64,000 bases of DNA, from positions 28,009,362 through 28,073,361 of the forward strand of contig OX235262.1 of NCBI GenBank assembly GCA_944472135.2. Direction: 5' to 3'. Origin of the DNA: Trichobilharzia regenti (lineage: Eukaryota; Platyhelminthes; Trematoda; Strigeidida; Schistosomatidae). This document shows positions 25,111 to 36,600 of this stretch, one piece after another. Below the pieces are notes generated by a model that searched no databases, was not told the DNA's origin, and saw only the letters and a program-made list of their open reading frames with translations. A program made the position numbers and the translations under genes. The number at the start of each line of letters is the position of its first letter. The first letter of the stretch is position 1.

Positions 25111-25182
25111 GGGCCCAGCCGGGATTCGAACCCGGGACCACTCGCACCCAAAGCGAGTATCATACCCCTAGACCACTAGGCC
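25111..25182 (-). tRNA. tRNA-Pro(UGG), array copy 9
   Basis: Identical to copy 1. Unit shares CTCCGACTG with the unit of copy 8. Confidence 0.96.
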
Positions 25183-27102
25183 GCACTTGGCAAAATCTAC
25201 TACAACACTCACATCACACTCACACCTCATTCTCCTCATATCACTCACTGACAAGCCAAGCCATAAATCAATCCACAACACAATCATCCATCATCAATCA
25301 ACACTACCCTCATACTCCTCGTCCACACACCAAATCACACAAGCCAACATCGAATCGACAGTCAGAAACAAACAATCGAACACGCACGAGAGAAACACCA
25401 ACACACAAAGCATAGCCCTCTCTATTCACACTCATCAGCATCATCCTCTCCAGCCTCATTATAACCTACACAAATCCACACGAACACAAACACAAACGCA
25501 AATTCTAACACAGGCGAACACATACACCCACTCACTCACTCACTCACACACGAAAATACGAATTACACTCACACCAACGTCGTCGTCGTCGTCATCATCA
25601 TCATCATCATCATCATCCACATCGACAATTACAACACCAACAATATTAACAACGACAAGACAAAAATAAAGACGACTGAAAAGACAGCTACAACACCAAC
25701 ACCAACACCAACACCAACATCACCAGAAAAATAAACACACCTGCATGAAATACACAACTAGTCAGTAGTTATCTTCATTCACTTGACCAATTAATCCACT
25801 CATCTCAGCCATTTCACTCGTCCGACTGACAATTCAATCTGACAACAGGTCTCCATCCTATCTCGGACGAGTCAACCTCGTGCATGTTGTAAACGACAGT
25901 ACGATTCACATCTACGACTCACACGCCACCTACACCCCACGTGTCACCCACAAAGCCTACCTACTCGAATAAACACAACACAACACAACACAACACAACA
26001 CTGGACCCCGTCTGACCATTGACTGAAGACAACTGATATACAACTCTCCAATACAATCAATCACACTGTCTTATTCCATGGTAGGTAATTCACCTGCATT
26101 GAAAATGTCGAATCAACGCGTCGCCATAAATAAATAAACTCGAACATTCACAGCTTACTCCCAGACACCACAAGTTGAGCCACACATGGCAAGTACAAAC
26201 ACAAAAACAGAGGGAGAGTGACAGAGAGAGATAGAGGGAGGGAGGGAGGGAGGGAGAGACTCGAACACACCCATACTGGAATACACCTATGGAGAGAGGT
26301 AGGAGGATACACTTGGATATTGGCAGTCTCCGACTGAGCGCTAGGTAAACAGGTGATTATTCAGACAAAAGCCTCAGTCAGACAACATCACAATGACTGA
26401 CTTGCACTGGTCAGCTCGACTGACTGCATGCATGCCTGATCAGTTCACATGTGGAATTTCCCGTGTGCATGTGCATGCCTGTCTGATGATCGAATGAGAT
26501 TGTGAGATGGTGAAGGAATGAAAGGAATGAGTGAATTGTTCAATGTGTGAGAGAATGAGGCAGTCAGTGAGTCAGTGTATTTGTGTCAGTGGAATTGTGT
26601 GTGTGTGTGTGCATGCACAGTCGTGTGTGTGTGTGTGTGTGTGCGTGTGTTGGATGTGATTGTCGACTGGCTTAAATGGATGGAGCTGGATGATTCGTGG
26701 TGTGGGTGCGTGTGTGGCTGGATGGGCGAAGGTGAGCAAGGTGAATGTGTACTGTTGCAAAGATAATAGTGAGTTTGAGGGTGATGAGGTGACAGGGTGT
26801 CAGCGAGTGTGTGTGTGTGTGTGTTTGTGGGTGAGTCAGTGAGTGAATGTGTGTGTGTGTGTGTGTCAAAGTGTTACACGGAGAGAGTGAGAGAGAGGGC
26901 GATCGTTGTGGGGTGGATGGTGAGAGATGGATGGATGTTGACTGAAGTGTCGTAGAGATGTGTGTAGACAGACGATTAGCAGAGTGAGCAGGGAGTGAGT
27001 GGAGACGATGAAGCAGAGAGACGAGTGTGAGTCAGTCGGCGGCGTGTGATCATGACGACGGGGAGTGGCGGGGTGGGAACCACCTGGTGACATGAAAACC
27101 AC

Positions 27103-27174
27103 GGGCCCAGCCGGGATTCGAACCCGGGACCACTCGCACCCAAAGCGAGTATCATACCCCTAGACCACTAGGCC
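27103..27174 (-). tRNA. tRNA-Pro(UGG), array copy 10
   Basis: Identical to copy 1. Its unit has its own purine-tract form, unlike units 4-9. Confidence 0.96.
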
Positions 27175-29084
27175 GCACTTGGCAAAATCTACTACAACAC
27201 TCACATCACACTCACACCTCATTCTCCTCATATCACTCACTGACAAGCCAAGCCATAAATCAATCCACAACACAATCATCCATCATCAATCAACACTACC
27301 CTCATACTCCTCGTCCACACACCAAATCACACAAGCCAACATCGAATCGACAGTCAGAAACAAACAATCGAACACGCACGAGAGAAACACCAACACACAA
27401 AGCATAGCCCTCTCTATTCACACTCATCAGCATCATCCTCTCCAGCCTCATTATAACCTACACAAATCCACACGAACACAAACACAAACGCAAATTCTAA
27501 CACAGGCGAACACATACACCCACTCACTCACTCACTCACACACGAAAATACGAATTACACTCACACCAACGTCGTCGTCGTCGTCATCATCATCATCATC
27601 ATCATCCACATCGACAATTACAACACCAACAATATTAACAACGACAAGACAAAAATAAAGACGACTGAAAAGACAGCTACAACACCAACACCAACACCAA
27701 CACCAACATCACCAGAAAAATAAACACACCTGCATGAAATACACAACTAGTCAGTAGTTATCTTCATTCACTTGACCAATTAATCCACTCATCTCAGCCA
27801 TTTCACTCGTCCGACTGACAATTCAATCTGACAACAGGTCTCCATCCTATCTCGGACGAGTCAACCTCGTGCATGTTGTAAACGACAGTACGATTCACAT
27901 CTACGACTCACACGCCACCTACACCCCACGTGTCACCCACAAAGCCTACCTACTCGAATAAACACAACACAACACAACACAACACAACACTGGACCCCGT
28001 CTGACCATTGACTGAAGACAACTGATATACAACTCTCCAATACAATCAATCACACTGTCTTATTCCATGGTAGGTAATTCACCTGCATTGAAAATGTCGA
28101 ATCAACGCGTCGCCATAAATAAATAAACTCGAACATTCACAGCTTACTCCCAGACACCACAAGTTGAGCCACACATGGCAAGTACAAACACAAAAACAGA
28201 GGGAGAGTGAGAGAGAGTGAGAGAGGAGGGAGGGAGGGAGAGACTCGAACACACCCATACTGGAATACACCTATGGAGAGAGGTAGGAGGATACACTTGG
28301 ATATTGGCAGTCTCCAACTGAGCGCTAGGTAAACAGGTGATTATTCAGACAAAAGCCTCAGTCAGACAACATCACAATGACTGACTTGCACTGGTCAGCT
28401 CGACTGACTGCATGCATGCCTGATCAGTTCACATGTGGAATTTCCCGTGTGCATGTGCATGCCTGTCTGATGATCGAATGAGATTGTGAGATGGTGAAGG
28501 AATGAAAGGAATGAGTGAATTGTTCAATGTGTGAGAGAATGAGGCAGTCAGTGAGTCAGTGTATTTGTGTCAGTGGAATTGTGTGTGTGTGTGTGCATGC
28601 ACAGTCGTGTGTGTGTGTGCGTGTGCGTGTGTTGGATGTGATTGTCGACTGGCTTAAATGGATGGAGCTGGATGATTCGTGGTGTGGGTGCGTGTGTGGC
28701 TGGATGGGCGAAGGTGAGCAAGGTGAATGTGTACTGTTGCAAAGATAATAGTGAGTTTGAGGGTGATGAGGTGACAGGGTGTCAGCGAGTGTGTGTGTGT
28801 GTGTGTTTGTGGGTGAGTCAGTGAGTGAATGTGTGTGTGTGTGTGTGTCAAAGTGTTACACGGAGAGAGTGAGAGAGAGGGCGATCGTTGTGGGGTGGAT
28901 GGTGAGAGATGGATGGATGTTGACTGAAGTGTCGTAGAGATGTGTGTAGACAGACGATTAGCAGAGTGAGCAGGGAGTGAGTGGAGACGATGAAGCAGAG
29001 AGACGAGTGTGAGTCAGTCGGCGGCGTGTGATCATGACGACGGGGAGTGGCGGGGTGGGAACCACCTGGTGACATGAAAACCAC

Positions 29085-29156
29085 GGGCCCAGCCGGGATT
29101 CGAACCTGGGACCACTCGCACCCAAAGCGAGTATCATACCCCTAGACCACTAGGCC
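29085..29156 (-). tRNA. tRNA-Pro(UGG) copy 11, variant with broken T-stem pair
   Basis: Same gene as the others except for one base: plus-strand T at 29107 where all other copies have C. In the tRNA this turns the middle pair of the T stem from G-C into A-C. It lies just upstream of the B box and would weaken the fold. Both promoter boxes and the T4 terminator stay intact, so it may be transcribed but poorly matured. It is the last unit before the array is cut off, 190 bp from the LINE junction. Confidence 0.85.
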
Positions 29157-29346
29157 GCACTTGGCAAAATCTACTACAACACTCACATCACACTCACACC
29201 TCATTCTCCTCATATCACTCACTGACAAGCCAAGCCATAAATCAATCCACAACACAATCATCCATCATCAATCAACACTACCCTCATACTCCTCGTCCAC
29301 ACACCAAATCACACAAGCCAACATCGAATCGAGAGTCAGATACAAA

Positions 29347-31248
29347 GATCAACAAAAAAACGACTATTTTAATTGTCGACCCTTGCATGGTGTATGGGAT
29401 TTTAAGGGGACAGGCCATTTTGACGCAAACCTTTTGTCGCTTCATGGTTGTCAATCCTTCGCTTAGAGGCGTCCAAATAGGGTGCCTTATCAACATCTGC
29501 CGGTTAGGCGTTCCATGGACGTCGAACCCGCAGTGATAAGAAGTGGGAGCGCACCCGGGTCCTTGCCCTCTGGTGAGCTATCCTTCTGGGATTTCCACGA
29601 GGGAGCCCATACCTACTGAATGGCAGAACACGTTTGTTTGGGTGACTTTGTTCATTTGTTATTTTGTAGGCAGTGATTAAATCCCCCCCTAAGATGTCGG
29701 CAGCTAAGTGTGAGCAGGCCTAGTTTCTTCAGCCTTTCATTATTTGGTTTATTTCGGAGTCCAACCGCTCCTTTTGTTGCCCGTCGTTGGACTCTTTCCA
29801 AGAGGTTGGCGTCTCTTCTAAGAATTGGGGGCGCAATAATATTGTGCACCTCAAGGTGTGGTCTGCAGAATGTTTTGTACAACGTTAGAAAGAGCTCAGG
29901 AGTGAGTGCACCTAACCGTCTGTGCTTAAAATTTATGACCGCATATGCCCTCGCTGCATCCCCCGTGTAATTTACGCTTGTGTCCATTTTTTCCGTTAGA
30001 ACTAGACCTAAGTCGCGTTCCGACGTTGTGCAAGACAAGCTTTCACTGCACAGGGCGTAAATTGCATTCTGCAGTCTACAGGTGCGCAACTTCACTACTT
30101 TGCACTTTTTCAGGTTGAAAGTCATGCCACTGGCCGCCGCCCAGTCTTCCAGAAGGTTCAGATCTTCCTGCAGTCTATCTGAGTCCCTCGGACACTTTAT
30201 CGCCCTCCATATCTTTACGTCGTCAGCGTATAGAAGGGTCGGAGAGCTTAGACGGCGTGGTAGATCATTGATAAAAATCAAAAAATTCAATGGTCCTAGG
30301 ATAGAACCCTGCGACGCTCCTGATGACGAGCTGTGCCAAGATGATCTGACTCGGTTAACCTTAGTGCAAAATTGCCTGTCAGCTATGTAGTCCTTTAACC
30401 ATGACAGATGTGGCTCACCTATACCTGCCTGGCTTATTTTGTGTAGGAGAAGGTCACGGTGAACAGTGTCAAGTGCCTTCTCAAAGTCTAGGAAGACTAA
30501 ATGGACTGGAACATTCATATCCCAGCATGATGTCCAATCGTCCCAAGCTGGCAGTAGGTTAGCAACGCAGGATCTGCCTTTCCTGAAACCGTGTTGGGCT
30601 TCATGGAATATATTAGACCTATCAAAATATTCCCTGATGTGATCGTCAATAATACTTTCCAGTACTTTTGACACCACTGGGAGTAGAGCTACTGGTCTAT
30701 AACTAGTGGCATTTTGCCTATCCCCACCCTTAAGGACTGGGGAAAGGATGGTTCTTTTCCACTCTCTCGGCAGTGTCCCCGAATCCATTGAGTGTTGGAA
30801 CAAGTTGCACAGGGGTCTACAGAGAGCTTCGGCGCACTGTTTCAGAACAGATGGCCTGATGTCGTCACAACCTGGGGATTTCCCAGGTGTGAGTCGCTGT
30901 AGCTTCCTTAGTACTATAGCTGGGTTTATTTGGGAGATATCCGCTAGGTCTTCCTCCTGTGAAATAGTGGTGCCACCATCTTGGTCCGTAACTGTAATAT
31001 CCACATTGCTGAACTGAATGTTTCAGCCATCTCCAGACTAGTGAGATATTGACCGTTTGGGCCTACTAAGGTGCATGCCCCCTGGTTTGTCGGTTTTCTT
31101 TCCGACATGAATCGGTACAAGTTTTGGGGTTTGCTAGGAGTTTTTTAGCAAGGTTAGCCTGGAATGACGTCCTGTCCCTCCTGACTCTTGCATTACACCG
31201 GTTCCTGAGTTCCAGATATGCATTTGTAAGTAATCCAATATACAACAT
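29347..31248 (-). mobile_element. CR1-like LINE, 5'-truncated and decayed
   Basis: The element reads on the minus strand. The pre-RT linker is at about 31070-31248, the reverse transcriptase at 29652-31004, and the C-terminal region at about 29370-29640 in a different frame with a stop. Its 3' end abuts array unit 11 at about 29346. The endonuclease domain expected upstream is missing, so it is 5'-truncated, as is common for LINEs. The RT motif order and C-terminal tail suit the CR1/SR1-like group known from schistosomes; the exact family is not named. No clear target-site duplication was found. Confidence 0.8.
29652..31004 (-). pseudogene. Non-LTR reverse transcriptase (LINE ORF2 fragment)
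   Basis: 450 residues with recognisable RT blocks: PGKSPGCDDIRPS near the start, the LPVVSKVLE block, QHGFRKGRSC, a FLDFEKALD block (catalytic D kept), QGSILGPL, and LLYADD with the catalytic aspartates. The frame ends early compared with CR1 proteins, and a further conserved C-terminal block can be followed in another frame down to about 29370 through a stop. Upstream, the preceding piece (31066-31248) is in a different frame. The protein would copy LINE RNA at nicked chromosomal DNA, but this copy lacks the endonuclease and is frameshifted at both ends. Confidence 0.82.
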
Positions 31249-31658
31249 TGGCTACGTCAGCATAGCAAACAAGTTATTTTCCAATTTTCCCTTACACTTT
31301 TCTTGATTCGTCAGAGTACAGGAAAAATTTCGTCATTCACCCACCGATAACTTTTGGAAAGTGAATGGTCTGTAGTGTTCCACAGACATTAGCATTTGTA
31401 TCTGGTTTCAATGTAGGTGCCTGAATGTTGAATCCCACAACTTTCTTAAACCGGTTCAGCTAACCCTTTCGTCCACTTCCGCTATCTGTTGCGGATCACA
31501 TATTCAGGAGGTGGGTTATCTCTAAGAGACTTCTGACACTGTTATTTTTAAAGCGAAAGGCCTCCATAGTGTAAATACTTGGGAAAAATATCAAATAGTA
31601 CCCGGCGGAAAAGCATCTTAGATACAGAGACGGTGGTGTGTTAGCGCGAATCCACTAG
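31249..31658. other. Unassigned DNA between LINE and inverted duplication
   Basis: No frame, RNA gene or repeat was recognised. The inverted duplication can be proven only from 31659 because its partner reaches the window end; it may extend further left. Confidence 0.4.
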
Positions 31659-31742
31659 TGGTAATTTCTCTGGGAGATATTGATGACGAATTAGACTTTA
31701 CTAAATACCATAATTACAGTAGCAACAGAAGGCCTAGTACCA

Positions 31743-32086
31743 GTAAATAATTCCCCAAAATTATTGACCATAAGAATCATCAGTGAACATTGGATGCTGA
31801 CCCTTAGAGTTCAAGTCGACTTGTTTAGCTGAAGGCTTCCGGTCAAGCATCCATTCCATTTGGTACTCTGTCATGTCACGTTCGTGCACGATCACTAGCC
31901 AGTTAAGCAGTCATCTCGGAATCCGTTTTGGTCCCGAGATATATCTCGTAATTAGGACGACCGATTCTGTCGTTTTGCTTTGCATTTGGTCCACGAGAAA
32001 CGAATACTATAGAAGTTGTTGGTATAAGATCTTGCGTTAATATACCCAGTACTGTTCGCAAACGTCTATACCATCAACCTCTAAAC
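31743..32086 (+). repeat. 5' LTR of element A, copy 1
   Basis: 344 bp shared with 37086-37429 with few differences. It contains a CGAGATATATCTCG perfect palindrome (31936-31949). More copies are at 47733-48076, 58230-58573, 63573-63916 and, broken up, 51430-53325. Confidence 0.85.
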
Positions 32087-32198
32087 TGGTGAACCCAACC
32101 GCGAAGTTCATCTTCGATAAATACTAATATAACCTCGGTGAGTTCGCTCCTTTTTGTATTTGTTCTTGAACTATATTTTATTCTACATGCTTTTCATC

Positions 32199-33290
32199 AT
32201 GAGTGATCCTAGTCCCAAGGTCATTCGTATTAGCTCAACTGCTAAAACCATTCAGCTAGTACCATATTGGCCAGATAATGCTGAAACGCGATTTCAGATA
32301 GCTGAGTTCACAGTTCCTTGCAGTTATTCACGCCCTACCGCGGGGATTCAGCAAGTATGCAACTGTGCAGATGTCGAGTCCATAGGTAAGTGACTCGCAC
32401 GAGTTGCTGAAAGCATCCCTCCTCAGGAGAAACGTTCTCACGGATCGACAGTGTCTGGACGAATTATTTCGTAACATCGAGTTAGGGGATCAGTCAGCCG
32501 TGAGCAAGCTGACAAGGATGACAGAGGTTATTGGCCAAAGTCAGTTCGATGAAGGACCTTTCAGGGAACTCTTCTTATCCAAGCTGCCACAGTCCGTGCA
32601 GACCGTACTTGTGACACTTCAGGGTGTTATTATAGATGACTTAGCTATTTCTGCAGATAAAATTCTAGAAATAACAAGGCGGTCAGTTCCTGAAATATGC
32701 TCGGTGACCAAACAGACTTCGAGTAATGATGTAACAACAGAAGACAAGGGCCAGGCAACAGATCCTTTCATTATGAAAATCAACACATATTTATACATAT
32801 TTCACACACATTATTATAGCTTATGCAAGTAGACAAGCGCAGTTATATGATTGGTTGTTTATCAGAAGTTAGGCAGACAAACGCAGGCTTCTGAATGGTT
32901 GTTTCAGGATTCCTTGACAAATAGAGTTCTCTGTCTGCGAATCATATTTTGCCACGTTAACTTTGCTGTGATTGGTCGTTGAATCAGCCTTGCTCATATT
33001 TTCTCACGGCCTGCTCTCACCACAAGGATACTGCAGTGATAATGTTATGCAACTCCATCCAGCAGATGCTTAGGTCAAACATACCTTGCAATTCCTCCTA
33101 CCGTCGTCAGAACTCCTCTCAACGGCGAAACTCACGTAGTCAATCTAAGTCCAAGCAACGTTCTCTGAAAAACCCTGACTGGTACCGGTATCGCAACACC
33201 TATGGCCAAGCAGCGAAATGTTTCCGTAAGCCTTGTAACTTTGGAAATGTCTCAAAGTCTGTGGGAAACTATCCTGCTGGCACGCGTTAG
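32199..33290 (+). pseudogene. Gag of element A, copy 1, broken
   Basis: Begins at ATG 32199 with an MSDPSP start and a W-P-D-N-A..RFQIAEF block typical of the N-terminus of this gypsy gag type. The frame breaks at about 32391-32404 with a stop. A second piece (32404-32729) carries the CLDELFRNIELGDQSAVSKL region, the LSKLPQSVQ motif and an ILEI segment. An antisense solo LTR (32730-33024) then splits it. The third piece (33025-33290) has the RS/SK-rich region and a degenerate Y-x-N-x-Y-GQAAKC-x3-PCNF box. Gag would form the particle. At least one frameshift and the LTR insertion inactivate it. Confidence 0.8.
32730..33024 (-). mobile_element. Antisense solo LTR (element C family) in gag of A
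   Basis: The reverse complement begins TGTGGTGAGAGCAGG and ends TGTTACA, as in the LTRs of element C, but it is shorter (295 against 341 bp) and diverged. Gag homology resumes directly after it. The flanks ATGA and AGGA could be an eroded 4-bp target duplication. Solo LTRs arise by recombination between the two LTRs of one element. Confidence 0.85.
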
Positions 33291-33291
33291 C

Positions 33292-36200
33292 GGCAACCGT
33301 CGCCGGTGGCACTAGCCGCCTACTTTACATTCACGATGTGGTCAACCAGAACCGTTATTTAGTCGACACAGGCGCAGAAGTCAGCGTCCTTCCTGCTACA
33401 GCAGCAGATCGACAGAAGGAACCTACCTTCAACTTGCAGACTGCAAATGGAAAACCAATTGCAACCTTCGGTAGAAAATACGTCTATCTGAACGTTGGCT
33501 TACGCAAACCTATTCGGTGGATTTTCCTTCTCGCCGATGTCACAATGCCCATCATCGGCACGGACCTACTTAATCCTAATGATTCACTTGTAGACGTCCG
33601 CCGAAAACGACAGATTTACAATACTACTAGCCTGTCTATCAAAGGCATCACCTACACAGGCCCCAGCTTGTCACCCGTTAAAACGAAAGCAATCCGTGAT
33701 CCAAATTCTCAACCTATTGTTGACAAATATCCGGAACTTAATTGCCCGTCTAACGATCTACCGTGCATAACCAGCAATATTATGCAACACATTGCGACCT
33801 CAGGACAGCCCATGATATCTAGAGCACGACGACTTGCTCCTGACAAACTGAGAATCGCTAGAAATGAGTTCGACCATATACTCACCCTTGGCATCATTCG
33901 ACCATCGAATCGCCCATGGGCATCCCCACTGCATATTGTACCGTAAAGGGATAGCAACGATTGGCGACCCACTGGTGATTACAGGCGAGTGAATGCCGAA
34001 ACAACCCCTGATTGCTATCCATAGCCTCACATACACGACTTGACGGAAACATTATCTGGCGCGGCTATATTCTCTAAAATCGACTTGGTTAAAGCGTATA
34101 ACCAAATCCCAATGGCACCAGAAGATGTTCCGAAAACGGCTATCAATACGCCTTTCGGACTTTTTGAATTTCTACGTATGCCATTCGGTCTTCGGAATAC
34201 AACCCAAACATTCCAACGTTTCATTGACGGAGTATTTCGTGGTCTCGACTTTGTATAGACATAGTTAGATGACTGCCTCATTGCCAGTCCAGACAAGGAA
34301 ACTCACCTTAGGCACTTGGACTTGGCATTTGAAAGGTTACGCCAACATGGTGTTACCATCAATATTCAAAAGTGCCAGACAGGCACTGACTCACTCGACT
34401 TTCTGAGTCATACTATTGACTGTAAGGGCATTCGCCCACTGGCTACTATGGCTGAAGCCATACTGAACCTTCCAGAGCCACAGGCGGTGAAAAGTCTTCG
34501 CACTTTTAACGGTTCGGTAAGTTATTACCGACGGTTGATTCCCAACTGTGCCTCTCTGATTCAGCCATTGACAGACCTTCTTCGAGGGAATAACAAGTCT
34601 ATCGAACTCGACGCGTCTGCTCGAAAACTTTCACTCAGATTTAAAAGCTATTGTGGATGTCACACTTCTAATGCATCAGGATCCAACGACACCGTTATAT
34701 ATCTCAGTTGATCCATCAGACGCTGCAGTTGGCGCAGTTCTACAACAACTAGTTAACAGACAGAGGCAACCACTCGCTTTTTCCCGAGGCGCCTTCAATT
34801 AGCGGAAACGAAGTACAGCACATTCTGAAGAGAACTTCTGGCTATGTACTGTGCTACGCGTCATTTTCGACATTCAGCGAAGGGTTGTGAATTCATGATT
34901 TTCACAGACCACAAACCTCCGACGTACTCTCTGAACTCAACTTCAGATAAGCATTCACCCAGGGAATCATGACAACTGGACTACGTTTCACAATTTACAT
35001 AGGATATTATAATGGTATATTCCCACTTTTGTACATGATGGACGCCAGCTTACAGCATCATCAATTCGATAAATTACACATACGATTGGTAAGCGTAGTT
35101 AGTAATGATAATGTAATAAGGTACATATTTATTCCTTCCTATGTAGGATACACCAGTTGTATAGGCATGCATAAGTATTGTTTATATCATATGTTCGCCA
35201 TATATCCGGAGTGAACAACACTATGGCAGATGCCTTGTCGCGCATCCGTTCCCTCAACCAAATAGACGGCATTGACCTTATAAAACTGCCTCGTCTTCAA
35301 AAAGAAGATACTGGGCTTCAACATGAGTTGTCGAAAACAACACTGCAATTAGCCGAGAAACCCTTAGGTATTGGAAGAGATACTATTCTATGCGACATTT
35401 TCACGAGTACTCCTCGCCCCATCGTGTCTAAAAGTTATCGCCGTAACGTCTTCAATACGTTGCATGGCTTATCTCACCCAGGTATTCGAACTACCGTCAA
35501 GCTCGTAACTAGTCGGTTTTGTTGGCCTGGTATTAATAAGGAAGTAAGGGAGTGGGCATACACTTGCTTAGCCTGCCAAGAGTGCAAGGTAGTGACACAC
35601 CAAAAGCCCCTTTGGTGCCTTTCTTATCCCTGATGCCCGTTTCGAACACGTTCATATAGATTTGGTGGGACCCCTTCCGGAATCCCATGGATATACTTAT
35701 ATTTTAACCTGCATTGATCGTTTCACACGATGGCCTGAAGCAGTACCCCTCAAGGATGTATCTGCCGAAACAGTCACACGCGTCTTTGTCGAACGATGGA
35801 TCGCAAACTTTGGATGCCCATCTTTCATAACAACAGATCGCGGGGGTCAATTCCAAGGCGGTTTATTCTTCGCCCTGACTAAAATCATAGTTTGCACGCG
35901 TTTTCGAACAACACCCTACCATCCTCAAGCTAATGGTATGGTAGAACGTCTACACAGACACTTGAAAGCTGGGTTATCAGCTGCAAACAACACCCATTGG
36001 ACTGAATCACTCCCGTTAGTTCTCCTAGGGATACGAAACGCTCTGAAAACTGATGCCGGTGGTACTAGTGACGAGCTAGTATATGTCACGACACTACGAC
36101 TGCCTGGTGAATTTGTTTCTCCCTCGAGCTTCCCACCGGCGGTAGATCACGCTTCATACGTTAGAAGGCTTACAAACGCAATGCGTTCAGTTAAACCCGC

Positions 36201-36600
36201 TCCCCTTCGACCACAGTCCATTGATGTTTTTGTTCACCCGTGTTTGAAAACTTCTTCACACATATTTGTTCGTCGTGACTCTGTGCGTCGGCCTCTGGAA
36301 CCCCCATACGACGGACCTTATAAAGTAATTAAACGTTCGGATAAATTCTTTGTCTTGAACGAAAAAGGCCGCGAAGACACCGTCAGCATCGACCATCTGT
36401 AACCGGCTTACTTAGAAGGTAATTTTATCAGCATAGAGCTAAGCGCACTTCACAATCCACAAGTAACCGAAGATCATTTAGTCCTCGATTAAGCCATTAG
36501 CACGGTGACAGCTACCGAATATTCTATCGGGCCCTCTGAGAAGACCCGTTCTGGACGTACCGTAAGGTTCCCAGAATATCTTCACACCTATATAACTTAA
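33292..36600 (+). pseudogene. Pol of element A, copy 1, with stops and frameshifts
   Basis: Protease LVDTGAEVS is at about 33359-33385. RT follows, with stops at 33944-33946, 34022-34024, 34256-34258 and 34262-34264, the last at the tyrosine position of the YxDD box. A frameshift near 34630 lies before RNase H, which keeps VDPSDAAVGAV and FTDHKP. A foreign 190-bp stretch (34999-35190) interrupts the RNase H-integrase linker, and another frameshift falls near 35605. The integrase catalytic core (35662-36402) is otherwise open, with D (DRFTRW), TTDRGGQF and HPQANGMVERLHR. The C-terminal tail runs on to 36600 past two stops and ends with an RSGRTVRFP block. It cannot make an active polyprotein. 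Confidence 0.88.
34999..35190 (+). other. 190-bp insertion in element A pol
   Basis: Sequence before 34999 and after 35190 joins smoothly across the conserved linker between RNase H and the integrase zinc module (LDYVSQFT to VRHISGVNN). The intervening stretch is AT-rich, has no recognisable ends or family, and is also in the right-arm copy (60469-60660). It could be a small non-autonomous element or a filler. Confidence 0.6.

Larger units (their letters stand above)
9034..29346. repeat. Tandem array of ~1.98-kb units, each with a tRNA-Pro gene
   Basis: The distance from one tRNA gene to the next is 1981, 1973, 1986, 1988, 1988, 1987, 1991, 1994, 1992 and 1982 bp. Each unit has, in order: the minus-strand tRNA; a CA-rich region with a GTC/ATC trinucleotide tract; a CAACAC-type minisatellite; ACACA pentamers; a GAGA/GGGA purine tract; TGCATG-rich sequence; long GT tracts; and a GAGAGA block before the next tRNA. 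Units are nearly identical. Most differences are short-repeat lengths plus a few substitutions shared by neighbours: GTAGCAGG in units 2-3, GACAGAG variants in units 4-9, CTCCGACTG in units 8-9. This pattern fits unequal crossing-over or gene conversion. The array continues left of the window through the interrupted unit 0 and ends inside unit 11 at the LINE junction. Confidence 0.97.
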
